A DNA stretch of 64,000 bases, from positions 1 through 64,000 of the forward strand of contig NZ_LKEU01000024.1 of the NCBI RefSeq assembly GCF_001766835.1, in the 5' to 3' direction. The position numbers and the translations under genes are program-made. Every line of letters begins with the position of its first letter. Positions within the stretch are counted from its first letter, which is position 1. Shown here one piece after another: positions 25,975 to 35,334 of the stretch. The stretch comes from Acetobacterium wieringae (GTDB taxonomy: Bacteria; Bacillota; Clostridia; Eubacteriales; Eubacteriaceae). The notes under the pieces were generated by a model. It saw only the letters and a list, made by a program, of their open reading frames with translations. It had not been told where the DNA came from and made no database searches.

Positions 25975-27501
25975 TCAGGACAATCGGTTCATCCCCCGAT
26001 ACTGAATCGCTTCGGATAAATGGTTGACTTGAATGGTTTTGGATCCATCTAAGTCGGCAATGGTACGGGCTAACTTTAAAATCCGATGGTAGCCACGGGC
26101 ACTGAGTTTCATCTTGGTATAGACATTTTTCATCAGGTTTTCTTCAGCTGGGCCAAGTTTACAGTAAATCTCCATAAGTTTTGGCGTAAGCTGGGCATTA
26201 TAAAAAATATCCAAATTCTGATAGCGTTGATTTTGTCGTTCACGGGCAGCATCGACCCGTTTTTTGATAACAGAAGAACTTTCACCCTTGGGTTTGGTCT
26301 GAAGCTCATCGTAGGTGGTGCTGGGAATCTCCACAAAAATATCCAGTCGATCCAGCAATGGTCCGGATATTTTGCCTTGATAGTTTTTAATCTGCTGGGG
26401 CGTGCAAATACATTCATGGGCTGGGTCTGTGAGATAACCGCAGGGACAGGGGTTCATTGAAGTGATCAGGGTAAAGCTGGCCGGAAAAGTCAGCGAGGCG
26501 TTGACCCGGGAAATCGTCACCTCCTGATCTTCAATCGGCTGACGCAACACCTCCAGAGCCGATTTTTGGAATTCCGGCAGCTCATCGAGAAAAAGCACCC
26601 CCAGGTGGGCCAGTGAAACCTCACCAGGCTTGGGGATTCGGCCACCACCAACCAGTGAAACTTTAGAAATGGTATGGTGGGGAGAGCGAAAAGGACGTTG
26701 ACTGATGATGGCATTATTTTTCAGGAGTCCGGAAATGCTGTGAATCTTGGTGATCTCAAGCGCTTCGTCCAAGGTGAGATCCGGCAGGATGGAAGGAAAA
26801 CCTTTAGCCAACATGGTTTTTCCCGACCCGGGAGGTCCGCTCATCAGACAGTTGTGAGCCCCGGCGGCGGCAATTTCTAACCCCCGTTTGGCCAGATCCT
26901 GGCCCCGGATATCGGAAAAATCGATGCTGTGACAGCTGTTTTCAACATTCAGGAGAGAATCAAGGTTGATTATAAAGGGGTCGATGACGAGTTCCTGTTT
27001 CAAAAAGGAAACTGCTTCGTGAAAATCTTTTACGGGATAAACATTCACATTCTGAACCACCGCTGCTTCATGACGGTTATCAAAGGGCACCAGAATGTTG
27101 GCAATGCCAGTTTCTTTAGCCGCCAGTACCATCGGCAGCACCCCATTAACGCTTCTAATTTCGCCGCTGAGGGATAGTTCTCCGATAACCAAAAAGCTCT
27201 CGGGATGATCCCAAGTCAGTTGCTCTGAGGCAGTCAGGATGCCCAGAGCAATGGCCAGATCAAAGGCTGGGCCTTCTTTTTTGAGATCGGCTGGAGCGAG
27301 GTTAATGGTGATTCGTTCCATCGGATATTTGAAACCATTGTTTTTGATGGCTGAAAAAACCCGATCCTTGGATTCTTTAATGCCGGCATCTGGTAGACCG
27401 ACCAGTGAATATGCGGGCAGACCCCGGGAAATATCAATTTCGACTGTGACAATAACGCCATTAACACCCAGTAATCCGCTACTTTTTATCTGTGATAACA
27501 T
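25975..27501 (-). CDS. comM: YifB/ComM family Mg-chelatase-like AAA+ ATPase
   Basis: The 508-residue protein has the N-terminal Lon-like ChlI domain (VNGVIVTVEIDISRGLPAYSLVGLPD), a Mg-chelatase AAA+ core with Walker A GPPGSGKTMLAKG, Walker B LFLDELPEF, a conserved cysteine cluster (NPCPCGYLTDPAHECICTP), and a C-terminal Mg_chelatase_C domain. ComM-type proteins are hexameric helicases that promote branch migration during natural transformation. A ComEA homologue exists at 54.8 kb, so a DNA-uptake link is possible. GGAGG lies about 10 bases before the start. Confidence 0.93.
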   Translation of the reverse strand: MLSQIKSSGLLGVNGVIVTVEIDISRGLPAYSLVGLPDAGIKESKDRVFSAIKNNGFKYPMERITINLAPADLKKEGPAFDLAIALGILTASEQLTWDHPESFLVIGELSLSGEIRSVNGVLPMVLAAKETGIANILVPFDNRHEAAVVQNVNVYPVKDFHEAVSFLKQELVIDPFIINLDSLLNVENSCHSIDFSDIRGQDLAKRGLEIAAAGAHNCLMSGPPGSGKTMLAKGFPSILPDLTLDEALEITKIHSISGLLKNNAIISQRPFRSPHHTISKVSLVGGGRIPKPGEVSLAHLGVLFLDELPEFQKSALEVLRQPIEDQEVTISRVNASLTFPASFTLITSMNPCPCGYLTDPAHECICTPQQIKNYQGKISGPLLDRLDIFVEIPSTTYDELQTKPKGESSSVIKKRVDAARERQNQRYQNLDIFYNAQLTPKLMEIYCKLGPAEENLMKNVYTKMKLSARGYHRILKLARTIADLDGSKTIQVNHLSEAIQYRGMNRLS

Positions 27502-27623
27502 GCAAAGTTTACCTCCACCTTATTATGGACATTATACCGGAAATAAACGTAAAAATATAGAGAAATAATTTGATGGTTATGGTATTATGATAAAACAAGT
27601 TAAAAAATGAAAAGGAGGTGCCC

Positions 27624-28472
27624 ATGGAAAAAACGACAAAGGGAACCTTATATGTGCTCATTGCCATGATGTTATTCAGCACCGGCGGGTTGTTTATCAA
27701 GCTGATCAATGCGAATGCCTTTACGATTACATTTGGTAGGGCAATCATAGCGGGTCTTATTTTTTTGCCCATGATTCAATGGAAGAAAATCAAATTTTCG
27801 AAATATTATGTTGGTTTGGTGGTCTCCTACTGTTATTTATGCATGATGTTTGTACTAACAACAAAGATTACAACGGCAGCTAATGCCATTATTCTTCAAT
27901 GTACGGCACCACTATGGCTTTACTTGTTTTACGTGGTCAAAGGGAAAAAAATAACAAAGCGTGATTTGATTCCACGACTGTTTATCTTACTGGGGATCAT
28001 TCTAATACTAAGTGCGGCTGATGGTGGAAACCCCTGGGGTGATCTGCTGGCTTTAACCAATGGGATTGCCTATGCGGCAGTTCAGTATTTACTGGACAAA
28101 GACTATCCCATATCGGATGCTTCAATTGTGGGGTTAAACAACCTATGGTTGAGTTTGATCATTCTGTTAACCATGTCCAGTCAGCTGGACTTCACCGGCA
28201 TCTCAGTTTATGGTTGGTTGGGCTTGATTTTTCTGGGTGTTTTTCAGATTGGTATTGCTTATCTCTTTTTATCAGGGGGGGTGCGCCTGATTTCACCATT
28301 GAAAGCCTCGATTCTATCATTGGCCGAACCCATACTCAATCCGATTTTCGTGTTCTTTTTTGTGGGAGAAACCCCGTCATTTCTTTCATTGACCGGTTTT
28401 GCGATCATTCTGATGGGGATTGGTCTGACAATGGTACCCCCTAAGACGCATCTAAGCGAGATTAATGAGTAA
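27624..28472 (+). CDS. EamA/DMT family exporter
   Basis: The protein has about 282 residues with ten predicted membrane helices in two EamA repeats, the second starting near residue 145. The DMT superfamily mostly exports amino acids and other metabolites; the substrate cannot be told. ATG 27624 lies 5 bases after AAAGGAGG. It is a single-gene unit: divergent from yifB and closed by a bidirectional terminator. A weak TATTAT -10 box lies about 40 bases upstream. Confidence 0.88.
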   Translation: MEKTTKGTLYVLIAMMLFSTGGLFIKLINANAFTITFGRAIIAGLIFLPMIQWKKIKFSKYYVGLVVSYCYLCMMFVLTTKITTAANAIILQCTAPLWLYLFYVVKGKKITKRDLIPRLFILLGIILILSAADGGNPWGDLLALTNGIAYAAVQYLLDKDYPISDASIVGLNNLWLSLIILLTMSSQLDFTGISVYGWLGLIFLGVFQIGIAYLFLSGGVRLISPLKASILSLAEPILNPIFVFFFVGETPSFLSLTGFAIILMGIGLTMVPPKTHLSEINE

Positions 28473-28490
28473 CTCAAAATATCAAAGATT

Positions 28491-28526
28491 AAAAAACCAC
28501 AACGCATTTTGCAGTTGTGGTTTTTT
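28491..28526 (+). terminator. Bidirectional terminator between the EamA and MFS genes
   Basis: A perfect 13-bp stem (AAAAAACCACAAC, 28491-28503, with GTTGTGGTTTTTT, 28514-28526) has a loop that can pair further (GCA/TGC). T runs on both strands serve both converging genes. Confidence 0.9.
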
Positions 28527-28545
28527 AGGTTGAAATTCAGATTGA

Positions 28546-29724
28546 TTATTCCGGTTGAGCTGCACTTTGCTGCTTCGGTTTAATAAAGAGAAGAACGATC
28601 GCAATGGCAGCAACAGTGATCATTGAAACATAGAAAGGAAATTTAATATTAACCATCATGTCAACGCCCATAACTCCAGCTAAAAGAGCGAAGAAATAAG
28701 CCGAACAGAATCCACCGACATTCATGGATGCCATGACAATTCCCGAGGCGGTGGGCATCTGGCTGGGATGGACGGCTGCGCCCAAATTCATGAAGATGCT
28801 TGGCATGATAAAACCTAAACCAACACCGGCAACAGTTGTACCAATGTACATAAAGGCAATGGAATTTCCCAGACCAATACTGACCATGGCGACAGCTATT
28901 AAAGCAACGCCTAATGGCATGGTATTACTTTTGAAAATACCGAAGACTTTCGCAAAAATTAAACCTCCCAGCATTCCGCCAACTGTGAACATCGTCAAGA
29001 CGAGGGCAGCATCTCCAGCAGTTCCCATACCACCGGCAGCGATAATTGAAGACATGTTAACCAGCATCGGGTAAATCAGAACCATCAAGAAGAAAATTAA
29101 ACCGGCAAAAGCAAACACGGCCCCGGGTAATTTGGGCTTTGCTTCGCCAACTGCTTGAACGGGAGCTTTTGCTGGCTCAGGCAGGAACAGAATAATCACT
29201 AAGGTTATAATCCCTAATCCGTGAACTAAAAACGCATATTCCCAGGAAATTGTCGCCGCAAAACCACCGAGTAATTGGAAGAGAATTCCACCTACGTTGC
29301 CAACGACACCGCTGAGGCCCATCATTTGAGCCCGTACCTCACCATCAAAGAAAGCGATAATCAGTGCGGCGCCCAAAGGTGTAACAATCCCGAGTCCAAT
29401 ACCGAAGATGGCTCGAACGATCAGAATTGCCGTAAAACTGGAAGTCGTCATAAAATAGGGGGCCATACCACCACCGATAAAGAGAATCATACCAATGATT
29501 AACAGCGTTTTGTATTTTACAACACCACCGGCAAGTCGACCGGAGATCAGGGTAGCCGGAACAGACATTAATACTGCCAGAGTAGAAACAAGCAACAGGG
29601 ATGTAAATGGAACATCAGGGAAGGCCGCAGCAATACTGGCGATAGCCGGTGTGATGGTACCAACCCCCATTTGGACAAAGAAAACCGATAATACTGCAAT
29701 TTTTAGGAACGTATTATTTTTCAT
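28546..29724 (-). CDS. Major facilitator superfamily transporter
   Basis: The 392-residue protein starts MKNNTFLKIAVLSVFFVQMG and has about twelve hydrophobic segments, split by a central loop with EPAKAPVQAVGEAKPK (about residues 188-203). It has no motif that tells me the substrate. ATG 29724 (minus) is 5-6 bases after GAGGTGA; an upstream in-frame start at 29751 lacks that. It lies behind a leader of about 350 bases and is divergent in function, not in orientation, from the TetR gene next upstream on the same strand, which may control it. Confidence 0.88.
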   Translation of the reverse strand: MKNNTFLKIAVLSVFFVQMGVGTITPAIASIAAAFPDVPFTSLLLVSTLAVLMSVPATLISGRLAGGVVKYKTLLIIGMILFIGGGMAPYFMTTSSFTAILIVRAIFGIGLGIVTPLGAALIIAFFDGEVRAQMMGLSGVVGNVGGILFQLLGGFAATISWEYAFLVHGLGIITLVIILFLPEPAKAPVQAVGEAKPKLPGAVFAFAGLIFFLMVLIYPMLVNMSSIIAAGGMGTAGDAALVLTMFTVGGMLGGLIFAKVFGIFKSNTMPLGVALIAVAMVSIGLGNSIAFMYIGTTVAGVGLGFIMPSIFMNLGAAVHPSQMPTASGIVMASMNVGGFCSAYFFALLAGVMGVDMMVNIKFPFYVSMITVAAIAIVLLFIKPKQQSAAQPE

Positions 29725-30283
29725 AATTTCACCTCTTCTAAAAGATATCACCCTGGAATCAGACCAGGATGTTTAAAGTTTACCCAGCCCCGATTTTCGA
29801 GATGGGTATGTAGCCAGTCAGCCGCGAAAAATAACATGATTAGTTAGGATTCAAATGTCATTTAAACGTTTGCTGTTTGGCTTGGTTCACAACGGATAAT
29901 AGCAAGGGGGTTATAACATGCGTTTTTTAAATCCTCCTTCTTAAATTGGTGTGCGAATCACCCCCAAAAGCACTATTTCAATCACTGAGCCGAAAAATAG
30001 TTCGATAAAGCTAAGATAGTGGTTCAGTGATCAATAAGTTATACAAGTACAATATTAGTTACGTTTAAGTGTATGATGATAATAGCATGCAAAATCGGGA
30101 ATGTCCAGCATTATTTACATTAAAAGTGAATAATTACGAAAATATATAGAATTTTACACATTTATAAACGTTTAAAACATGAATTATAAAAATTTTACAG
30201 TGATGAGTGGAGCGTTAAAATAGTGTGTTGACGTTATGTAGTTCAAATATTAATTGAAGTTAAAAAAAATGGGAGAAAGAGTA
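29725..30283 (-). promoter_or_regulatory. Long structured leader and promoter region of the MFS gene
   Basis: About 560 bases hold no supported gene. A minus-strand promoter is visible: TGGACA (30107-30102), 17 bases, TATTAT (30084-30079). This leaves a leader of about 345 bases. In it, an 11-bp stem (29981-29991 with 30021-30031, one wobble) competes with CACTAT/ATAGTG (29971-29976 with 30016-30021), so two alternative folds are possible. A strong AAGGAGG-like site on the minus strand (near 29930-29936) has only the two-codon frame ATG TTA TAA behind it. Two AAACGTTT palindromes (near 29866 and 30170) could be operators. Confidence 0.45.
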
Positions 30284-30317
30284 TAAAAAAACAGCGCCAT
30301 GTTAAGCATGACGCTGT
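30284..30317 (-). terminator. Terminator of the TetR gene
   Basis: On the minus strand an 11-bp stem with one wobble (30317-30307 with 30301-30291) is followed by seven T (30290-30284). It closes the TetR gene and separates it from the MFS promoter region. Confidence 0.85.
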
Positions 30318-30351
30318 AAGGATACCGGAGAAGCCAGAAAAAATGATACGA

Positions 30352-31014
30352 TCAGACAATGTTAAAATTTTTTTCGATTCGCACGGTAAACATTTTTTCG
30401 ATTTCGTAGGATTCGCTAATTACCTGTTTGATAAGTTCTGGATCAAGACCCATATTGTTCAGCAATAGATGAATACTGGAGTTAATGAAATCTTGAGAAG
30501 AACAATCAATAAGCCCGGCATCATAAGCAAGATTAATACCTTGTGTAGCACCGGCGCTGGCGAACGCAATAAAGGCAATCTCAAAGTCGCTGTAGTGAAG
30601 GTCGCAGCTTTCAGCCAGATTGCGGTAAAAATCGGTGACCACACTTTGTTCCTTGTAAAGAACATTTTCTCCCAGTAAATCGTAGTAAAATCGACTGAAA
30701 TTTTTATTGAATCGCATATTGTTGTTCAATACCCGCCACTCAACGGCGGTTTGAAGTAAAAGGGTTGTTTCGAGCCCTAATTTGTAAAGATTTTCGGTAA
30801 CCTTCGCTTTGATAGTCGACATGAGTTCGTTATATAATTCAATTCCAAGGCCGCCTTTTGAACCATAATAATAATTGATCAGACCAACATTCGCCCCGGA
30901 TTCTTTGGCAATCTTCAGGCAGGTGGTGCTGGTATAGCCATATTCATAAAATAAGGCTTTAGATGCCTCATAAATCTTTTCCTTGGTTTCTTTACCAACC
31001 TTGTATTTTCCCAT
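30352..31014 (-). CDS. TetR family transcriptional regulator
   Basis: The 220-residue protein has an N-terminal helix-turn-helix typical of TetR (EKIYEASKALFYEYGYTSTTCLKIAKESGANVGLINYYYGSK cut here only in description; residues about 10-51) and an all-helical ligand domain without recognisable specificity. The nearest downstream gene is the MFS carrier on the same strand, a frequent regulator-target pair, though the long gap and separate promoter leave that unproven. Confidence 0.88.
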   Translation of the reverse strand: MGKYKVGKETKEKIYEASKALFYEYGYTSTTCLKIAKESGANVGLINYYYGSKGGLGIELYNELMSTIKAKVTENLYKLGLETTLLLQTAVEWRVLNNNMRFNKNFSRFYYDLLGENVLYKEQSVVTDFYRNLAESCDLHYSDFEIAFIAFASAGATQGINLAYDAGLIDCSSQDFINSSIHLLLNNMGLDPELIKQVISESYEIEKMFTVRIEKNFNIV

Positions 31015-31164
31015 TTTATACTCTCTATTTCTATATTTTAATTCTGTGTAAAAATGCGTAAGATATAGCTAAAGCATACCATATTTCTTTGTGAAAAACA
31101 AGACAAAGGAAGCTAAAAAAACTTTCTTGATTTAATTGCGTTGTTAAGACAGGGCATTTAGCGT

Positions 31165-32544
31165 TTAATTCTGAACTAACCATTGGTGGTTCAATGCGAT
31201 GGCTTTGCGAACCTGCTCTTCGGCTGGTCCGCCAATAATATTTCGTTGGTTGACACAGACATTCAGATCGATGGCAGAAAAAATGGATTCATCAAAAACT
31301 GGTGAGATACTCCGGTATTCGTCCAGGGTCAGTTCATCCAGACTTTTTTGCTGTTCCAGCGCAAAAAATACTAACTTACCAATGATTTCGTGGGCATCAC
31401 GAAAGGCGATCCCGTGCTTAACCAGCCAATCAGCGGCATCGGTGGCGTTGGAAAATCCGCCGGCGGCTGCCTTTTTCATGGTTTCCTTATTAACGGTCAG
31501 GGTTTTGATCATTTTGGCAAAAGTGATCAGACAGATCTTAATGGTATCATAGGTATCGAATACTGGTTCCTTATCCTCCTGCATGTCCTTATTATAGGCC
31601 AGGGGAATCCCCTTCATGGTGGTCAGCAGGCCCATCAGGTTGCCATATACCCGGCCAGTTTTACCCCGCACCAGTTCAGCGATGTCCGGATTTTTTTTCT
31701 GAGGCATGATGCTACTGCCAGTACTGAAGGCATCATCGAGAGTGATGAAATTAAACTCGCTGCTGCACCAGAGGATGATCTCTTCCGAAAAACGGCTGAG
31801 GTGCATCATTAAGACGGAGGCTGCTTCAAGGAAATCAAGACAGAAATCCCGATCCGAAACGCCATCCAGACTGTTCAGGGAAACAAAGGCAAAGTCCAAT
31901 TCTGCGGCAACTGCTGATCGATCCAGTGGATAGGTAGTGGTTGCCAAAGCACCGGAACCCAGCGGTAAGGTATCTGCCATCGCTTTAACCTGGGTCATTC
32001 GGATCATATCCCGCTTGAACATTTCCACATAAGCCATCAGATGATGGGCAAAAGTAATGGGTTGGGCCCGTTGCAGATGCGTATAGCCGGGCATGATAGT
32101 GTTGGTATGGTCATCAGCCAGATCGAGCAGGGTCAGAATCAGGTTGCGAATTAGAGACTTGCAGTCATCGGCAATCTCCTTGACATAGAGGCGCATATCG
32201 GTCGCCACCTGATCGTTGCGGCTTCGGCCGGTATGGAGTTTTTTGCCGACGTCACCAATTCGTTCAGTCAAAATGGCTTCGACATTCATATGAATATCTT
32301 CCATTGATACCGAAAACTCAACGTTTCCGGCTTCGATATCGATAAGAATCGTTTCTAACGTTTTGATGATCAGTTCAGCTTCGTTGGGATCAATAATATT
32401 TTGTTTTCCAAGCATTCGGGCATGGGCAATACTTCCAGTGATGTCCTGTTTGTATAGGCGTTGATCAAAGGATATGGACGAGTTGAAATCATCAGTTAAA
32501 AGGTCGGTTTTTTTAGAAAACCGACCTCCCCACATTTTTTTCAT
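31165..32544 (-). CDS. argH: Argininosuccinate lyase
   Basis: ArgH splits argininosuccinate to arginine and fumarate. The signature [12 protein letters not shown] (near residue 278) and the N-terminal [20 protein letters not shown] are clear, with 459 residues as usual. It follows argG by 6 bases on the minus strand, so argGH is an operon. The fumarate formed could feed the fumarase encoded at 45 kb. Confidence 0.97.
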   Translation of the reverse strand: MKKMWGGRFSKKTDLLTDDFNSSISFDQRLYKQDITGSIAHARMLGKQNIIDPNEAELIIKTLETILIDIEAGNVEFSVSMEDIHMNVEAILTERIGDVGKKLHTGRSRNDQVATDMRLYVKEIADDCKSLIRNLILTLLDLADDHTNTIMPGYTHLQRAQPITFAHHLMAYVEMFKRDMIRMTQVKAMADTLPLGSGALATTTYPLDRSAVAAELDFAFVSLNSLDGVSDRDFCLDFLEAASVLMMHLSRFSEEIILWCSSEFNFITLDDAFSTGSSIMPQKKNPDIAELVRGKTGRVYGNLMGLLTTMKGIPLAYNKDMQEDKEPVFDTYDTIKICLITFAKMIKTLTVNKETMKKAAAGGFSNATDAADWLVKHGIAFRDAHEIIGKLVFFALEQQKSLDELTLDEYRSISPVFDESIFSAIDLNVCVNQRNIIGGPAEEQVRKAIALNHQWLVQN

Positions 32545-32550
32545 TTTATT

Positions 32551-33768
32551 CTATTCCCCTTTTTCTTCGCGGCTGAGTCGCATTAAAGCACGAACCTTAA
32601 GCGGTAAGCCAAATAAATGGATAAATCCTTCAGCGTCCTTATGATCATAAAGATCACCAGTGGTAAAGCTGGCAATTTCGGCATTGTAGAGTGAGTAAGG
32701 TGAGGTCACGCCAATGAGAATAATATTGCCCTTATATAACTTTAAACGAACATTTCCGGTAACCGTTTTTTGGGTTTCATCGACAAAGGCTGTTAAAGCT
32801 TCCCGCAGCGGTGTAAACCACTCGCCGTTGTAGGCCAGTTCAGCAAATTTAACGGCTGCCTGTTGTTTAAAGCCAAAGGTTTGACGATCAAGACACATAT
32901 GTTCCAATTCTTCATGGGCTTTGTAAAGGATTGAACCGCCGGGAGTTTCATAAATTCCCCGGGATTTCATCCCTACCACCCGGTTTTCAATCAGATCAAC
33001 GACACCAATGCTGTGACGGCCACCAATAATATTGAGTTGTTCAAGTAGTTCCCGGCCCGTCATTTCTACACCGTTTAGTCGGACGGGAATGCCCTGTTCA
33101 AAGTCAAGACTGACAATTTCAGCCTCATCAGGTGCTTCTTCCAATGGGGTAGTCATTTGCAGTAATTTCTTGTATTGTGGTTCCAGGGATGGATCTTCCA
33201 GTTCCAGACCTTCGTGGCTCATATGCAGAATATTTTTATCCCGGCTATAGCTGTTGCTGATCGACATAGGGACCTTGATATCATGCATGACACAATAGTC
33301 CATGGCATCTTCCCGGGACTTGATATCCCAAATTCGCCAGGGGGCAATGATTTTTAACTGTGGTGCTAAAGCACCAATGGTCAATTCAAAACGAACCTGG
33401 TCATTTCCCTTGCCGGTGGCACCGTGACAGATGGCTTCAGCGCCTTCCAGTTCAGCATATTTTACCAGCACCTTGGCAATCAAAGGACGGGCCAGGGAGG
33501 TGCCCAACAAGTATTTTTTTTCATAAATGGCATCAGCTTGAAGCGCGGGCCACACATAATCTTCGACGAATTCGTCGGTTACGTCTTCAATATATAATTT
33601 GCTGGCACCTGAAGCCAGAGCTCTTTCCTCGAGACCGTCAAGTTCAGTACCCTGTCCCACATCGACACACACAGCAATAACATCATAGTCATAGGTATTT
33701 TTAAGCCATGGGATAATGGTTGTGGTATCCAATCCCCCGGAATAGGCAAGAATTACTTTTTTCTTCAA
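32551..33768 (-). CDS. argG: Argininosuccinate synthase
   Basis: ArgG joins citrulline and aspartate using ATP. The PP-loop [10 protein letters not shown] at the N-terminus (near residues 8-17), [12 protein letters not shown] and the C-terminal block are typical. The length is 405 residues. It starts 380 bases from divergent argC, and its -10 box lies inside a palindrome that looks like an ArgR operator. Carbamoyltransferase (argF) is not in the window. Confidence 0.97.
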   Translation of the reverse strand: MKKKVILAYSGGLDTTTIIPWLKNTYDYDVIAVCVDVGQGTELDGLEERALASGASKLYIEDVTDEFVEDYVWPALQADAIYEKKYLLGTSLARPLIAKVLVKYAELEGAEAICHGATGKGNDQVRFELTIGALAPQLKIIAPWRIWDIKSREDAMDYCVMHDIKVPMSISNSYSRDKNILHMSHEGLELEDPSLEPQYKKLLQMTTPLEEAPDEAEIVSLDFEQGIPVRLNGVEMTGRELLEQLNIIGGRHSIGVVDLIENRVVGMKSRGIYETPGGSILYKAHEELEHMCLDRQTFGFKQQAAVKFAELAYNGEWFTPLREALTAFVDETQKTVTGNVRLKLYKGNIILIGVTSPYSLYNAEIASFTTGDLYDHKDAEGFIHLFGLPLKVRALMRLSREEKGE

Positions 33769-33820
33769 TTTTATATCCTCCTGATAATTATCTCGTTGGT
33801 ATAATCAACTTAATCACATG

Positions 33821-33853
33821 AATGATTATACAATCATTTCAAGAGAAAAGCAA
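33821..33853 (-). promoter_or_regulatory. argGH promoter overlapped by a candidate ArgR operator
   Basis: Minus-strand TTGCTT (33853-33848), 17 bases and TATAAT (33830-33825) form the promoter. The -10 box lies inside AATGATTATACAATCATT (33821-33838), a 7-bp inverted repeat close to ARG boxes, which are A/T-rich palindromes of about 18 bp. Binding there would block RNA polymerase directly. Confidence 0.6.
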
Positions 33854-33903
33854 GTATAAAAAGAAAATAATTCGCATAAATTTATAAATATACATAAAAA
33901 CGC

Positions 33904-33932
33904 TTGATTATGCATATAAAAACTAGTATAAT
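33904..33932 (+). promoter_or_regulatory. argCJBD promoter
   Basis: TTGATT (33904-33909), 17 bases and TATAAT (33927-33932) are preceded and overlapped by A/T-rich half-palindromes (ATACATAAA and TTATGCATAT) that may be a second ArgR site. Confidence 0.65.
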
Positions 33933-33938
33933 ACAAAA

Positions 33939-34148
33939 ATAATATATTATATATTTAAGAAACTAACAGACAGACTTCACATATTTTGGTAAAATAAATA
34001 TTTAAAGAGTTTACTTGGATAGTATAAAAATAGAATACTAAGATTGTAGATAAACCGCATCTCGATTTTTTGTGGGATTGTGTGACCCGGTTTGCCTAAA
34101 CTCTTACTATTCTTAAACAAAGACATTTAAGAAAGGAAGTAAAATAAA
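33939..34148 (+). promoter_or_regulatory. Structured 5' leader of argC
   Basis: About 210 bases separate the argC promoter from its start codon. AAGAGTTTA (34005-34013) and TAAACTCTT (34097-34105) can close a 100-base domain; inside it TAGTAT/ATACTA and AAACCG/CGGTTT can also pair. It lacks a T-box (no anticodon-loop-type TGGNACCGCG block) and lacks a T tract for a terminator. It may affect translation or stability; no known riboswitch class was recognised. Confidence 0.4.
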
Positions 34149-35189
34149 ATGATTAAAGCATCTGTTATCGGAGGAACTGGTTATGCCGGACAGGAACTGA
34201 TCCGTATTTTAATGCGGCATCCTGAAGTAGAAGTGGTGACAATCGGAACCAGAAGCTTTTCCGGACAAAAATTCAGTGATATCTATGGAAACTTTCAAGG
34301 TATTACCGATCTCGTTTGTGAAGCAACCGACATCAAAGAATTGGCAGAGAAGTCGGATGTGGTATTTTTAGCCTTACCCCATGGAATTGCATCCAAAACC
34401 GTTACGGCAGAGGTACTCACAAAAACAAAGGTCATCGATCTGGGGGCTGATTTCCGGATTAAAGATATCGATGTATATGAGGATTGGTACCAAACCGAGC
34501 ATTTTAACCATTCATTACTGAATGATGCGGTTTATGGATTATGTGAATTGCATCGGGAAGAGATAAAAAAGGCCCAGCTTATTTCAAATCCCGGCTGTTA
34601 TACAACCTGCAGCATTTTAAGCCTGGCGCCATTAATTAAAAATAATCTTATTGATATGGGTAGTATTATCGTCGATGCCAAATCGGGGGTAACTGGAGCT
34701 GGCCGGGGAACAGTCACCGATTTGATGTACTCCGAGTGCAATGAAACCATCAAGGCTTATAAAATCGGTTCCCATCGACATACGCCGGAAATTGAGCAGG
34801 AATTGCGGCTATTAAATGGTCAGGATTTTAATATTCTGTTCACCCCCCATCTGGTTCCAATGAATCGGGGCATTCTGGCCTTATCCTATGCTAAATTAAC
34901 CGCTGACCTGAGTCTGGAAGCGATCAAGGCGATTTACTGTGAATTCTACAACGACGAATATTTTGTCAGAATTCTGGAAAATCGGATGCCGGAAACCCGC
35001 TGGGTGAAAGGAACTAATTTTTGTGATATCGGGTTGTCCATCGATCCTAGAACCAACCACGTCATTGTTGTAGGAGCCATTGATAATCTGATTAAAGGAG
35101 CCGCCGGGCAGGCGGTACAAAATATGAATATCTGTTTTGGACTGGCTGAAAAAACCGGTATCGACTTTATTGCCGATTTTCCCATTTAA
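34149..35189 (+). CDS. argC: N-acetyl-gamma-glutamyl-phosphate reductase
   Basis: ArgC makes N-acetylglutamate semialdehyde with NADPH. The N-terminal nucleotide site SVIGGTGYAGQELIRILMRH, the catalytic cysteine in SNPGCYTTC, the GKSGVTGAGR-type stretch (DAKSGVTGAGRG) and HRHTPEIEQEL are intact. The length is 346 residues. It opens the argCJBD operon behind a long structured leader. Confidence 0.97.
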   Translation: MIKASVIGGTGYAGQELIRILMRHPEVEVVTIGTRSFSGQKFSDIYGNFQGITDLVCEATDIKELAEKSDVVFLALPHGIASKTVTAEVLTKTKVIDLGADFRIKDIDVYEDWYQTEHFNHSLLNDAVYGLCELHREEIKKAQLISNPGCYTTCSILSLAPLIKNNLIDMGSIIVDAKSGVTGAGRGTVTDLMYSECNETIKAYKIGSHRHTPEIEQELRLLNGQDFNILFTPHLVPMNRGILALSYAKLTADLSLEAIKAIYCEFYNDEYFVRILENRMPETRWVKGTNFCDIGLSIDPRTNHVIVVGAIDNLIKGAAGQAVQNMNICFGLAEKTGIDFIADFPI

Positions 35190-35239
35190 ATAAGCAGTGA
35201 CAAATCAGTTAATAATGGTGTGATATAAGAATATAGAGT

Positions 35240-35290
35240 CCGCACCGACAACAGATTAGCAGTTGGTCGGTATGACAGTTTGGTGAAAAC
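35240..35290 (+). repeat. Short degenerate GTACCGA element, copy D
   Basis: ACCGACAACAGATTAGCAG and GTTGGTCGGTA in the argC-argJ gap match the right end of the copy near 38.86-38.89 kb, with similarity running on through CAGTTT and AACCT. The inner part of the element is missing. Confidence 0.5.
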
Positions 35291-35334
35291 CTGACGGATC
35301 ATAGATGATTCATTAAAATACGAGGAGCAAAGAC

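Noticed and set aside
33939..34148. T-box riboswitch ahead of argC
   Set aside because: The conserved antiterminator block and a terminator with T run are absent, although the leader is structured.
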